64,000 nt of DNA from Neobacillus mesonae (GCA_023715865.1 JAMBOW010000001.1:62001-126000); one strand, 5' to 3'; numbered from the stretch's first letter, positions 9,169-18,155 are shown. Made by a program: numbers and translations. Notes: generated by a model not told the origin, from the sequence alone.

Positions 9169-10071
9169 ATGATGCTTTCCGTTAATCAAGTGACGAAGAA
9201 GTTTGGCTCGTTTACAGCACTTGAAGATATTCATTTTGAACTAGGCAGCGGGGTATATGGACTGCTGGCCCCTAACGGAGCAGGGAAGACAACGCTGATT
9301 AAAATGCTGACTACACTACTCTTTCCAACAAAGGGAGAAATCCTTTACGGTGGAGAAAATATTGTGCAGATGGGAGAGAGATACCGGGATATACTCGGGT
9401 ACTTGCCTCAGCATTTCGGCTATTATAAAAATGATACGCCAGTGAAGTATCTCCATTACATCGCTGCATTAAAAGGTATGGAAACAGCGGTTGCTGCAGC
9501 CAGAATTGATGAACTACTTGAGCTAGTAGCACTTGAAGGCGTCAAAAAGAAGAAGATGAAGAAGTTCTCTGGAGGTATGATTCAGAGAGTAGGTATTGCC
9601 CAGGCGATGCTGAATGATCCCGAAATCCTAATCCTCGACGAGCCGACGGCAGGGCTTGATCCAAAGGAACGGGTGCGGTTCCGAAATTTGCTGACAAGAC
9701 TTGCAAGAGATCGGATTATTATATTATCTACCCATATCGTGTCGGATGTGGAGCTGATTGCGAATGAAATTTTGATGATCAAGGATCGGCAGCTGCTTTA
9801 TAAAGAAAGTGTTGAAGCTTTGTGTGCACGGCTTACTGGCAAGGTTTTTGAAGCGGAGCTCAGTTATGAGGAGACAGAGCAGCTTAAGGATACTTATTTA
9901 ATCTTGTCTGAAAAACAGGAGGCAGGCAGGCTGAAGGTTCGTTTTTTATCGGAATCAGGGGAGCCGGCTGTTGCTTCACATCAAGTCGTGCCGAGTCTGG
10001 AGGATGTATTCATCTATACCTATCAGGATGATGTCAACCTTGCAGGAGATCAAGTCTATGCGGGGGATTAA
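9169..10071 (+). CDS. ABC transporter ATP-binding subunit
   Basis: This 300-residue ATPase has Walker A (PNGAGKTT), signature FSGGMIQRVGIA, Walker B (ILILDEPTAGLDP) and the H-loop His (ILSTHIVSD). A C-terminal extension of about 80 residues is typical of ABC-2 exporters. The start was set at ATG 9169 because GAGG lies 6 nt upstream; a TTG at 9157 abuts its own site. The 3' end overlaps the first permease gene by 14 nt. It powers export or membrane remodelling by the two following permeases; the substrate is unknown. Confidence 0.88.
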   Translation: MMLSVNQVTKKFGSFTALEDIHFELGSGVYGLLAPNGAGKTTLIKMLTTLLFPTKGEILYGGENIVQMGERYRDILGYLPQHFGYYKNDTPVKYLHYIAALKGMETAVAAARIDELLELVALEGVKKKKMKKFSGGMIQRVGIAQAMLNDPEILILDEPTAGLDPKERVRFRNLLTRLARDRIIILSTHIVSDVELIANEILMIKDRQLLYKESVEALCARLTGKVFEAELSYEETEQLKDTYLILSEKQEAGRLKVRFLSESGEPAVASHQVVPSLEDVFIYTYQDDVNLAGDQVYAGD

Positions 10072-11335
10072 AGGATATGAGCTGAGAAAGGTATTGAAGG
10101 CTCCGGTGTTTCTTGCGCTGCTCGTTATTTTTATCATTTGGAATGTGTTTTTGATCTGGCCTGTTACGTACATGAAGGAAGATTTAAAGCTGGTCAATGC
10201 GCTTGCGGAAGACTATGGAATAGTAATGGATGCTGAAGCCCTCACAGGTCTTGATGAGCAGGTCGATGAATCGCTAAATACGATGAATGAAGTAACCCAA
10301 TTGAAGACGGGAAAGATATACGAAACGGCAGCTAGTTTCTTTGAAAATGGGAATCTTACGAAGTATGTGTATAATCAGCCGGATTTGTATACAGAAGAGG
10401 AGCTTACTCAATTTCATCAAACAAGGCTGTTAGAACATTATAGAGCGAAACTACGTAACGCTGATGAGAGCTATGCAGCGCTCGATGTACAAGCCTATGC
10501 CGAAGGTGCGATGGAGCTTAATAAGGTGGAAGGCAGCCCGGCAGATTTTATAAGGACACAGTTTGCTGCACTCGGTGAACGGCTGAATGAACTGATCAAT
10601 AATGAAGAGCAAAAGCAATTATTTTTCGACGGCGGTATGTATCGGATGCATTCCAATCTGTTCGAAACCCTCTTTGGCGGGATCGCGCTTGAACTTATGG
10701 TGTTTGCCGTGCTGATCACGGGAATGATCTGCAAGTATGAATCGGATCATCGCAGCGAACATGTCGTGTACTCCACCAAAAGAGGGCGCCGGCTGATGTG
10801 GGATAAGCTTATTGCATCTTTAATGGGATCGTTATTTGCAGGTATGCTGCTGTTCGGGGTCAGTCTAGGGATCTATTTTCTATTAGCAGATTATTCGGGG
10901 TTATGGAACACATCCATGAGCAGTATTTTTATTTCAGATCGCAATTTTCCTTATATCCCATGGTGGAATATGAGCTTCATACAGTATTTAGTGCTGGTCA
11001 TCATGATCTTTATGATCGCACAGCTGATGTTCAGTGTGATGGCTTTTATTATTTCAATCTTTGTCAGAAACAGTTACTTTGTATTTGCTGTATTTTCCAT
11101 CGTGTTTGGAGTAACGATCGCATGGCGTTCGTTTATCCCGCCTGATTCTATATTCATATTAGCCAGTGTGTTTAATCCGTTTCACATGCTGCTGGAAGCT
11201 GAGTTCATGTTCATGGGTCAGTCTATTTTCAGAACGTACAAATGGTACGAGATCGTAACACTTATTAGCTGGTCAGCTCTGCTAGCAATGGGGGCCGCAT
11301 TTTCTATGCATAAATTCAGGAAACAAGGTCTATGA
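10058..11335 (+). CDS. ABC-2 type permease, first subunit
   Basis: The 425-residue membrane protein has one N-terminal helix (about residues 14-35), a large extracytoplasmic domain of roughly 170 residues, and then about five more helices, the usual ABC-2 layout. GGAG is 9 nt before ATG 10058. The open frame extends upstream to 9971, but that part lies inside the ATPase gene and lacks a good ribosome site. It should pair with the neighbouring permease as a heterodimer with the ATPase. Confidence 0.82.
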   Translation: MRGIKGYELRKVLKAPVFLALLVIFIIWNVFLIWPVTYMKEDLKLVNALAEDYGIVMDAEALTGLDEQVDESLNTMNEVTQLKTGKIYETAASFFENGNLTKYVYNQPDLYTEEELTQFHQTRLLEHYRAKLRNADESYAALDVQAYAEGAMELNKVEGSPADFIRTQFAALGERLNELINNEEQKQLFFDGGMYRMHSNLFETLFGGIALELMVFAVLITGMICKYESDHRSEHVVYSTKRGRRLMWDKLIASLMGSLFAGMLLFGVSLGIYFLLADYSGLWNTSMSSIFISDRNFPYIPWWNMSFIQYLVLVIMIFMIAQLMFSVMAFIISIFVRNSYFVFAVFSIVFGVTIAWRSFIPPDSIFILASVFNPFHMLLEAEFMFMGQSIFRTYKWYEIVTLISWSALLAMGAAFSMHKFRKQGL

Positions 11336-11347
11336 AAGGAGGTTAAC

Positions 11348-12490
11348 ATGAAAATCATCGGATATGAACTGAAGAAAATATTTAATCCTAAGGTCCTTAT
11401 CTTTCTCGCCTTGTTTCATTTCATCTTCTTTATCATCAGATTTGATTTCTATTTTGAACATTTTCCAAACGGAAGGCCCAGCACGGATATACACCGTGTG
11501 ACAATTCAAATGCTTGAGCAGTATGGTGATCATATGGATGCGGGTGAATTTGAAGATTTTAAGCATCAATTAGAAGAGGCCAAGCAGGAAGCGGATCAAA
11601 TCATTAGATCAGATCCTTATTTTAAAAAATATAGAGTTGTCTCTTATGAAGATTATGAGCGGAAAGCGAGTGAAGGAATCTTACCATTTGAAGTTAGCCG
11701 TTACATCTTCGACGATGAAGCACGCGGTAAGATTTTTTGGGAAATCTCCGGAAGGAAGAATTTGATCGAACAATATGAGTACAAGTCAGCCGCTCGAACG
11801 AATGACCTGAGTGACGCTCAGCTAGAGAAAGTAAACCAATATGAGCAGGACGGTACGTTTACGTCTATATTCTCTAGTGAGTTAATGGATAATTACACGA
11901 CTCTGCTCGGATATATGCTAGTTCTAATCGTAGTTAGCGGTATGTTCCTTGTAATCCCTTTGTATATCAAGGATCGAAATAATGGGGTCATCTTCTTACA
12001 GTACACATCAAAAGCTGGGAGACGCCACTTCTTTATGAAATGGGTTGCAGCGATTGTGGCCGTGACGATTCTCTTTATCATTCAAATTTCTACATTCTTT
12101 CTGTTCTACTCTGATGAGATCAAGAGCGTATTTTACCCCAATGCGATCAATTCCTATTTTGGCGGCTGGTGGGGGCCCTACTGGTATGATTTAAGCTTTA
12201 TTGAATTTATTATTATTACGATCGCATTGTTATACGTACTGCTTCTGCTGTTTGTTACGCTTACTGCACTGATTTCGAGTCTTTTCAGGAATTACGTTAC
12301 CATTATTGGTGCGCTCGTTCCTTTTGTCATATGGTTACTCAGTCCCTTCTTCGATGTCATGCTTGTGAAGACGGCAAGTATTTACTATCCGGTTTATTTG
12401 CAGCCTGTATTGTACGGAGTGTTTATACTTGTGATCGTGTTGTTCTTCTTACGCCGCTGGAGAAGGGAGCGAACCGGAGATCTGATTTAA
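11348..12490 (+). CDS. ABC-2 type permease, second subunit
   Basis: The 380-residue membrane protein repeats the layout of its upstream neighbour: an N-terminal helix (about 17-33), an outer domain of about 150 residues, and five to six C-terminal helices. An AAAGGAGG site precedes the ATG, 12 nt after the previous stop. It is the last gene of the sigma/ABC unit, followed by a weak GC hairpin at 12500-12519. The two permeases are similar in plan but clearly diverged, which suggests a heterodimeric channel. Confidence 0.8.
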   Translation: MKIIGYELKKIFNPKVLIFLALFHFIFFIIRFDFYFEHFPNGRPSTDIHRVTIQMLEQYGDHMDAGEFEDFKHQLEEAKQEADQIIRSDPYFKKYRVVSYEDYERKASEGILPFEVSRYIFDDEARGKIFWEISGRKNLIEQYEYKSAARTNDLSDAQLEKVNQYEQDGTFTSIFSSELMDNYTTLLGYMLVLIVVSGMFLVIPLYIKDRNNGVIFLQYTSKAGRRHFFMKWVAAIVAVTILFIIQISTFFLFYSDEIKSVFYPNAINSYFGGWWGPYWYDLSFIEFIIITIALLYVLLLLFVTLTALISSLFRNYVTIIGALVPFVIWLLSPFFDVMLVKTASIYYPVYLQPVLYGVFILVIVLFFLRRWRRERTGDLI

Positions 12491-12499
12491 TCGTAACAC

Positions 12500-12525
12500 T
12501 GGCCTCCTCAGCGGGGCCATTTTGT
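12500..12525 (+). terminator. Weak terminator after the ABC operon
   Basis: TGGCC (12500-12504) pairs with GGCCA (12515-12519) and is followed by TTTTGTTT. Confidence 0.4.
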
Positions 12526-12615
12526 TTACCCCCTGTTATATGCAGGCAATTAAGCTGTGAGTATGATAGGATTCAAGAAGAAAGAATATCACTTATACAT
12601 AAGGAGAGACATAGG

Positions 12616-13530
12616 ATGCCAGCTCAATTTTTAATCGGGCAGTATGGGGGATTTGATCCAGCTAAATATGAAAGGGATTTCAGAGGTCATTTTTTCGGCA
12701 TTGAGAATTGCTTATATGAGCAGGAGGAAGATTTTGATTTACTGTTGTCATTATCGAATAAAGATCAATTTAAATACGGGTTTCATTTTTCACCCAGAGC
12801 AGGTCAGCATGAATTCCGGGATGCGATGTTTATGTCTTCTGATGACAAGATTAGAGAAGATGCATTTGCTTTCATCGAGCAGGAACTGAAGTATTTGCAT
12901 CATAAGCGTTTAAAGCCGGAGTATGTGTTGTTTCATTATCCAAAGCCGGTGAGCTTAGATCCGGACAAGGATTGGGAGCTGTGGCATTTTGATCATGAGA
13001 CGGAATATGAATGGGAGAACAAGGAGACACGGCTTACATTTGAAGCGAGAACGGAAGAAGTGTTTCGCAGGCTCTCCAGCTACGGTGAGAAATATCATTT
13101 TACTCCGGTCATAGAATTTGATGCCGTGCCAAAGATAGCGGTGGATACAGATCTGGTCGTTCGTTTGCTGGATAAATATCCGTCCATTCGATGTTGTCTG
13201 GATACCGCTAGATTGTATCTGCAGACATTGACAGACCCCGAATTTGATGCCTTGAAAGTCATTCACAAGTATGCACCTTATGCTAAATTAATTCATTTAT
13301 CTAATGCCCGCTACGCAGATACCGGCGTCTTAAGGCATCATCCTGTATTACCGGAGTTATCTCCTGCAGATGGCTGGGCTCCGATCGAGGATTATCTTCA
13401 TGCTGTGAAGGAACACAAATCCGATATTCTCATCTTGTTTGAACATAGATCTGACCGCATCTCAAATGAAGAGCTTGAACGCTGCTATCATTGGATAGAT
13501 GAAATAATGAACGGGAAAAAACAGATATAA
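12616..13530 (+). CDS. TIM-barrel sugar-phosphate isomerase/epimerase-like protein
   Basis: The 304-residue protein shows the xylose-isomerase-like TIM-barrel pattern: strand-end acidic and His residues in FIEQEL, LFHYPKP, VIEFDAVP, CLDTARLYL, LIHLSNAR and ILFEHRSD. These probably form a divalent-metal site. AAGGAG lies 9 nt before ATG 12616; the long in-frame extension upstream to 12331 sits mostly in the permease gene and was discarded. The substrate is unknown. The gene has no obvious operon partner. Confidence 0.65.
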   Translation: MPAQFLIGQYGGFDPAKYERDFRGHFFGIENCLYEQEEDFDLLLSLSNKDQFKYGFHFSPRAGQHEFRDAMFMSSDDKIREDAFAFIEQELKYLHHKRLKPEYVLFHYPKPVSLDPDKDWELWHFDHETEYEWENKETRLTFEARTEEVFRRLSSYGEKYHFTPVIEFDAVPKIAVDTDLVVRLLDKYPSIRCCLDTARLYLQTLTDPEFDALKVIHKYAPYAKLIHLSNARYADTGVLRHHPVLPELSPADGWAPIEDYLHAVKEHKSDILILFEHRSDRISNEELERCYHWIDEIMNGKKQI

Positions 13531-13610
13531 TCATTCAATCGCTTAATTGTTCTTTTGGAGCCTGTTAGAATGATACCTGCAAGGCATGCTTAGATAAGGG
13601 GAATTAGATC

Positions 13611-14099
13611 ATGGACATGATACAGGAAGCAATGCAGCTACGAAATGAAGGTAATAAAGAAGAAGCGCTTGAACAATTATTGGAATTTAAAAATACAAAT
13701 GAGGCGTATAACGAGGCACAATTAAACTATCAAATCGCCTGGACCTATGATTCATTAGGTCTTGAGAAGGAAGCTGTACCCTATTATGTTGAAGCGATAT
13801 CTATGGGCTTAGAAGGGGAAGATCGATCGGGAGCTTTGCTTGGGCTGGGAAGCACCTACCGTACTTTAGGACAATATGAAGAAGCGGAAAAAATCCTCCA
13901 GCAAGGGATTGAAGAGTTTCCCCAGCATCATGAATTCATCGTATTTATGGCCATGGTGCAATACAATTTAAGGGAATATAACAAGGCTATGCAGCTTCTG
14001 CTTAAAGAAATACACACGAATTCTAAAGATGAGCGAGTGCAGAGGTACAATAGAGCAATACAATTTTATACAGATAAACTAGACCAAGTCTGGGATTAA
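13611..14099 (+). CDS. Tetratricopeptide repeat protein
   Basis: The 162-residue soluble protein contains about four TPR units, visible as repeating A-x-x-Y and G-x-x-E-A patterns (for example GNKEEALEQLLE, GLEKEAVPYYVEAI, GQYEEAEKILQQGI and REYNKAMQLLLKEI). TPR proteins act as protein-binding scaffolds. The partner is not identifiable here. It is monocistronic, with a perfect 11-bp terminator directly downstream. Confidence 0.75.
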   Translation: MDMIQEAMQLRNEGNKEEALEQLLEFKNTNEAYNEAQLNYQIAWTYDSLGLEKEAVPYYVEAISMGLEGEDRSGALLGLGSTYRTLGQYEEAEKILQQGIEEFPQHHEFIVFMAMVQYNLREYNKAMQLLLKEIHTNSKDERVQRYNRAIQFYTDKLDQVWD

Positions 14100-14107
14100 A
14101 AATGTTA

Positions 14108-14139
14108 AGAGAACTTAGGATAGCTAAGTTCTCTTTTTG
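14108..14139 (+). terminator. Rho-independent terminator
   Basis: AGAGAACTTAG (14108-14118) pairs perfectly with CTAAGTTCTCT (14124-14134), followed by a T-run. Confidence 0.8.
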
Positions 14140-14186
14140 ATTAAAGGCATGCTATTTGAGAGACAGTTTGATTCACTTGGATATGT

Positions 14187-14366
14187 TTAAGGATGTTCAA
14201 TCAAACTGGATAATGGAACCGTTATTTCCTGCTCAGAGTCACCGATGGGGTAAATTCGAACTGTTTCATCCTCGTTAACATGCTGAATGTAGACGGGGGT
14301 GTTTTGATAGGTCACGTTAGCCATCACTGCTGATTCACAAATTTCAATCGCCCGGTGTTTATTCAT
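14187..14366 (-). CDS. sspH: H-type small acid-soluble spore protein
   Basis: The 59-residue product begins MNKHRAIEICES and contains VTYQNTPVYIQHV and RIYPIGD, the hallmark core of the SspH family of spore-core proteins (VNVTYNGTPIYIQHV in the B. subtilis protein, from memory). These small proteins are made in the forespore and degraded on germination. AGGAG lies 9 nt before the ATG. The gene follows another tiny gene by 12 nt on the same strand, so the two are probably co-transcribed. Cys10 and the short length are compatible with the family. Confidence 0.85.
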   Translation of the reverse strand: MNKHRAIEICESAVMANVTYQNTPVYIQHVNEDETVRIYPIGDSEQEITVPLSSLIEHP

Positions 14367-14378
14367 ATGAGATTTCTC

Positions 14379-14549
14379 CTACTCTGGAAGGTCTTTCGAA
14401 TGATCAAATTCACGGTGAGCGGCCTTGTTAATTTCCGCATCAAGTTTGGACTTGCCTTGGATTTCCTCGGCTGCTTCCATTTGTTGATTTAATTGCTCTT
14501 CTACTTGTCCAATACCATGTGCTTCTTGCTGCTGTTTACTCTTAGCCAA
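14379..14549 (-). CDS. Small hydrophilic protein encoded upstream of sspH
   Basis: The 56-residue product is rich in Gln, Glu and Lys and predicted to be disordered or helical (MAKSKQQQEAHG... ending DHSKDLPE). The TTG at 14549 is preferred because GGAGGG is 7 nt upstream; the ATG at 14564 overlaps that site. Co-transcription with sspH suggests a sporulation-related product. Family not recognised. Confidence 0.55.
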   Translation of the reverse strand: MAKSKQQQEAHGIGQVEEQLNQQMEAAEEIQGKSKLDAEINKAAHREFDHSKDLPE

Positions 14550-14726
14550 GCGTGATCCCTCCATATGTTTATATAGTTCTTGCTTCTTTAGTACAATGCG
14601 TCAAACCGTATGTACTTATACCAAAAAATCTAATACTGCTTACACAAAGTATGGCTAGAACGTCTACATTTCTGAATGCAGCATATGATATTCAGTGGAA
14701 TATAGGTTAAGAGAGGAGTAATAAGG

Positions 14727-15521
14727 ATGAGTGATCCCATCTATGAGCACCGTTTTTGGCTCCAGATTCTTGGAGACCACAGCCGGTTTATTTTAACTGC
14801 ACTTTCGCCGAAGGAAAAATCAGATATTGCCAAAGCGGAAAGCTTTATTGCCACATTTGACATGCTGCTAGAAGAAGCCAGGCGTCCGGATTCATCCACC
14901 TTCTTAGTCAATCTGACAGAAAAAGCAAGTCTTGCAGCGAATGAGCTTCGTACGTTCAAATTGGATTTATTGACACGTCAGCTTGCAGGAAAAATTGATT
15001 TTTTATTGACGCCTTCCTTTGTGAATCACATGGTTAATGAACTTGAGGAATACCAGAAGATTTTACAATCTCTTCTTGAGGGCAAAGGGGTCCCTCTGTT
15101 TCATCCACTTCATTATGATTTGGTATGGCTTCAAGATGCTTATGGTCATGCAGCAAGTATAGCAGCCGATTTAGACTTTGCTGAGAAGCCGCTCATTAAG
15201 AAAAGTATGGCATTTCAAAAGGACTTTGAAGGATTTTATTTGAAAGCTGTGGAAATGACCGGATATTTGAGGACCCAATTAAGTGACTTTCCTGCACTAC
15301 ATAAATTCCATACAGATATCGATCTGGAAATGAGGGTGTTCATGCATTTTCTGGCAGAGCTTGAAGAGTTCGAGCTTCGGGGAGAAGTACTGGATCGGAT
15401 CAACCCGCTGATGCCGGATCATATGTACCGTGAGGAATGCTACTATCTGTCCAAATTAGCTCTGCTTGGAGAAATACAAAGCCCGGACTGCGATCCGACG
15501 AAGCCTAGAGTGACGGGTTAA
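14727..15521 (+). CDS. DUF2935 family protein
   Basis: The 264-residue all-helical protein has the motif pattern of DUF2935: an N-terminal EHRFWLQILGDH, then LHYDLVWLQDAYGHA, and a conserved Glu/His in the second half (EMRVFMHFLAELEEF). The regularly spaced His and Glu suggest two four-helix, ferritin- or hemerythrin-like bundles that may bind metal. This is inference; the biochemical role is not known to me. GAGGAG precedes the ATG with good spacing. It stands alone between sspH (opposite strand) and the leuA leader. Confidence 0.75.
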   Translation: MSDPIYEHRFWLQILGDHSRFILTALSPKEKSDIAKAESFIATFDMLLEEARRPDSSTFLVNLTEKASLAANELRTFKLDLLTRQLAGKIDFLLTPSFVNHMVNELEEYQKILQSLLEGKGVPLFHPLHYDLVWLQDAYGHAASIAADLDFAEKPLIKKSMAFQKDFEGFYLKAVEMTGYLRTQLSDFPALHKFHTDIDLEMRVFMHFLAELEEFELRGEVLDRINPLMPDHMYREECYYLSKLALLGEIQSPDCDPTKPRVTG

Positions 15522-15659
15522 AGACCTACCTCCGGTATTTATTTTAAACCGGGTAATGCTGGTCAATAGGATCACTTCTAAAAAAATAGATAAATATTTT
15601 TTATCTATTTTACTTGATAACTTCATCCTGGTAGTATAAACTGACATAAATATTTAAAT

Positions 15660-15936
15660 ACGATGAAGAGGAATAGTATGATTTTTCAAACGCTCAGAGA
15701 ACTGTTGGCCGGTGCAAAACAGTCGTTGTGAATGATCAGAACTCGCCTTGAAGTAGCTCGCTGAATTTATAGTAGGTGGAGCCGGAGTCCTAACCGTTAT
15801 CATTAGGGGATATTAGGTCATTGTAACAGTAGACCTGTATCTGCCTGAGTGCATACCGTATGGTATGAATTAGAGTGGTACCACGTAAGATGTAAAGTCT
15901 TTCGTCTCTTATAACAAGAGATGGAAGGCTTTTTTT
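15660..15936 (+). promoter_or_regulatory. Leucine T-box leader of leuA
   Basis: The leader contains a stem I region with a GAAGAGGA...AGTA motif (15662-15680), a candidate specifier codon CTC (Leu) at 15742-15744, and the T-box AGAGTGGTACCACG at 15872-15885. A 16-bp terminator stem (15895-15910 with 15916-15931, three G-U pairs) ends in a T-run. Uncharged tRNA-Leu pairing with the T-box would favour the antiterminator and switch on leuA. The specifier call rests on position and on the downstream gene. Confidence 0.85.
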
Positions 15937-15986
15937 GCATCCATAAATCAAATGTACATACTAATGGGAAAAGGATGGTCGTTATC

Positions 15987-17651
15987 ATGAAAAATGTCGA
16001 GAAATATGCGAGAGGGTATTATATGCCTCCTGAGACAAGTCTGAACTGGGCCCAAAAAGAGTATATTTCGGAGGCGCCTATATGGTGCAGCGTCGACCTT
16101 CGCGACGGTAATCAGGCATTAGTTGTTCCGATGAATCTGGAAGAAAAGCTGGAATATTTTAATCTTCTCGTAAAAATCGGGTTCAAGGAAATTGAAGTAG
16201 GATTTCCAGCAGCATCAGAAACAGAATTTACTTTCCTTAGAACTTTGATTGAACAGAACCTGATTCCGGATGATGTAACGATTCAAGTGCTCACCCAATC
16301 CCGAGAGCATATTATCCGCAAGACATTCGAATCCCTAAAGGGTGCAAAAAAAGCAGTCGTCCATTTGTACAATTCAACTTCGCTCGCACAGCGCGAACAG
16401 GTGTTCCGTAAGTCTAAAGAAGAAATTATTGATATTGCCCTGACAGGAGCAAAGCTGTTAAAGCAATGCGCGGAAGAAACAGAAGGCAATTTCCAATTCC
16501 AATACTCGCCGGAGAGCTTTACCGGTACAGAGATTGAGTTTGCGCTGGAGATTTGCAACAGTGTGCTGGATGTGTGGCAGCCGGATGCAGACAATCAGGT
16601 CATTATTAATCTTCCTGCCACGGTTTCCATGTCCATGCCGCATGTATATGCCAGCCAGATTGAGTATATGAGCAATCACCTTAATTACCGGGAGAACGTG
16701 ATTTTGTCTCTACACCCGCACAATGACAGAGGGACCGGCGTAGCTGATGCAGAGCTTGGAATGCTGGCTGGTGCTCAGCGGGTTGAGGGCACATTATTTG
16801 GTAACGGGGAACGCACAGGAAACGTGGATATCGTTACTTTAGCCTTAAATATGTATTCACACGGCGTTGATCCAGAGCTGAATTTTGAAAATGTACCTGA
16901 GATTATTTCTGTATATGAACGCCTTACTAAAATGAATGTGGACGAAAGACACCCATATGGCGGCGAGCTGGTGTTCACTGCATTCTCCGGGTCACATCAA
17001 GATGCGATTGCGAAGGGAATGAAATGGCGCGAGGAAGAAGAGCGTTCTCATTGGTCCGTTCCGTATTTGCTCATCGATCCGAAGGATATCGGCCGGGAAT
17101 ATGAAGGAGATATTATCCGCATTAACAGTCAATCCGGCAAGGGAGGCATCGGATTCATTCTCCAGCAAAAATACGGACTCGATCTTCCGCCGAAAATGCG
17201 TGAGAGCTTCGGTTATTTCGTTAAAAATGTATCGGACCGCACACAGAAGGAGCTTATGGCAGACGAGATTTATGATATTTTCATGAAGGAATTCGTAAAT
17301 ATCAAAACACCGGTTGAATTTATTAAATACCAGTTCCCAGACGATGAAGATTTCCATACCATCGTTACTGTAAGAACAGACGATGAAGTGAAGCAAATTA
17401 CAGGTAACGGGAACGGAAGACTTGATGCTATCAGCAATGCTTTACAAAATCACTGCGGTCTGGAATATACGGATTTGGTGTATCGTGAGCATGCGCTCGA
17501 AACAGGGTCCAAGTCACAGGCGGTCTCCTATATCGGCATTACTTCCAGTAACGGAACCCAATACTGGGGTTGTGGAGTAGACGTGGATATTGCGACATCC
17601 TCTGTCAAAGCTCTATTCAGTGCAGTAAATAACATGAACCGAGGACAATAA
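15987..17651 (+). CDS. leuA: 2-isopropylmalate synthase (type 2)
   Basis: The 554-residue enzyme condenses acetyl-CoA with 2-oxoisovalerate, the first step of leucine synthesis. It has the DRE-TIM motif DLRDGNQ near the N-terminus, the metal-binding HPHNDRG and the catalytic-loop GNGERTGN. A C-terminal domain follows from about residue 430 (TGNGNGRLDAISNAL), the leucine-binding allosteric LeuA dimer domain. The length matches the type 2 form rather than the about 510-residue B. subtilis form. ATG 15987 is preceded by AAAGGATGG. The long frame from 15921 begins inside the T-box terminator. No other leu genes lie beside it, so it is regulated alone by the T-box. Confidence 0.92.
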   Translation: MKNVEKYARGYYMPPETSLNWAQKEYISEAPIWCSVDLRDGNQALVVPMNLEEKLEYFNLLVKIGFKEIEVGFPAASETEFTFLRTLIEQNLIPDDVTIQVLTQSREHIIRKTFESLKGAKKAVVHLYNSTSLAQREQVFRKSKEEIIDIALTGAKLLKQCAEETEGNFQFQYSPESFTGTEIEFALEICNSVLDVWQPDADNQVIINLPATVSMSMPHVYASQIEYMSNHLNYRENVILSLHPHNDRGTGVADAELGMLAGAQRVEGTLFGNGERTGNVDIVTLALNMYSHGVDPELNFENVPEIISVYERLTKMNVDERHPYGGELVFTAFSGSHQDAIAKGMKWREEEERSHWSVPYLLIDPKDIGREYEGDIIRINSQSGKGGIGFILQQKYGLDLPPKMRESFGYFVKNVSDRTQKELMADEIYDIFMKEFVNIKTPVEFIKYQFPDDEDFHTIVTVRTDDEVKQITGNGNGRLDAISNALQNHCGLEYTDLVYREHALETGSKSQAVSYIGITSSNGTQYWGCGVDVDIATSSVKALFSAVNNMNRGQ

Positions 17652-17735
17652 AGCACAGCATGCTTGCTAAAGTTCTACTCATGGACTTTTTAGTATAAAC
17701 AACGGCTGCAGTTCGTTGAATGAACTTCAAATGAA

Positions 17736-17765
17736 AAGAGGCGTTCCGCTTAAGGAACGCCTCTT
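17736..17765. terminator. Bidirectional terminator between leuA and yjcZ-like gene
   Basis: AAGAGGCGTTCC (17736-17747) pairs perfectly with GGAACGCCTCTT (17754-17765). It serves convergent units on both strands. Confidence 0.75.
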
Positions 17766-17777
17766 GTAATTTAAATC

Positions 17778-17921
17778 TTAGTAGCCAAATCCGCCCCAAC
17801 TAAAGGATTTAGAAATGATAACTAAGAGAATAAACAGAACCAAAATAGCACCAAGTGTGTTTCCGCCACCATAACCACCTTGGCTATATCCGTAACCGTA
17901 ATTTCCAACTACTCCACTCAC
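17778..17921 (-). CDS. YjcZ family sporulation peptide (copy 1)
   Basis: The 47-residue peptide has a Gly/Tyr-rich N-terminus (NYGYGYSQGGYGGG) followed by one hydrophobic helix (TLGAILVLFILLVIISKSF). This is the standard layout of the YjcZ/TIGR01732 family of small sporulation peptides. The GTG start follows AGAGGAGG. A second family member lies about 100 bp upstream on the same strand. Confidence 0.8.
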   Translation of the reverse strand: MSGVVGNYGYGYSQGGYGGGNTLGAILVLFILLVIISKSFSWGGFGY

Positions 17922-18023
17922 AGAAATTCCTCCTCTAAGTCAAGATACGATATTTTATGAGGGATGATCCTTAACGGATTGGACTCTTTAGCTTATTTTT
18001 TTTAAATTGGAATGGATGCTGAA

Positions 18024-18155
18024 TTAACAACTTCCGTAACCAAACGAAGCAATGATGATAACCAGCAGAATGAATAACACAAGAACAGCTCCAACTTTGT
18101 TACCTCCGCCGTAACCACCTACACCTGTATTACAATAATCCATTGATCCACTCAT
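18024..18155 (-). CDS. YjcZ family sporulation peptide (copy 2)
   Basis: The 43-residue peptide begins MSGSMDYCN, then a Gly-rich stretch (GVGGYGGGN) and a hydrophobic helix (VGAVLVLFILLVIIIASF). It is clearly homologous to the neighbouring copy, consistent with tandem duplication. AGGAGGAG precedes the ATG. It differs by carrying Cys8 and a C-terminal Cys. Confidence 0.8.
   Translation of the reverse strand: MSGSMDYCNTGVGGYGGGNKVGAVLVLFILLVIIIASFGYGSC

Noticed and set aside
12331..12615. N-terminal extension of the TIM-barrel protein
   Set aside because: It overlaps the end of the second permease gene, has no barrel similarity, and a good AAGGAG site fits ATG 12616.
16992..17396. 134-codon open frame antisense to leuA
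   Set aside because: It lies wholly inside leuA on the other strand, lacks a ribosome site and has no recognisable domain. It reflects codon bias of leuA.
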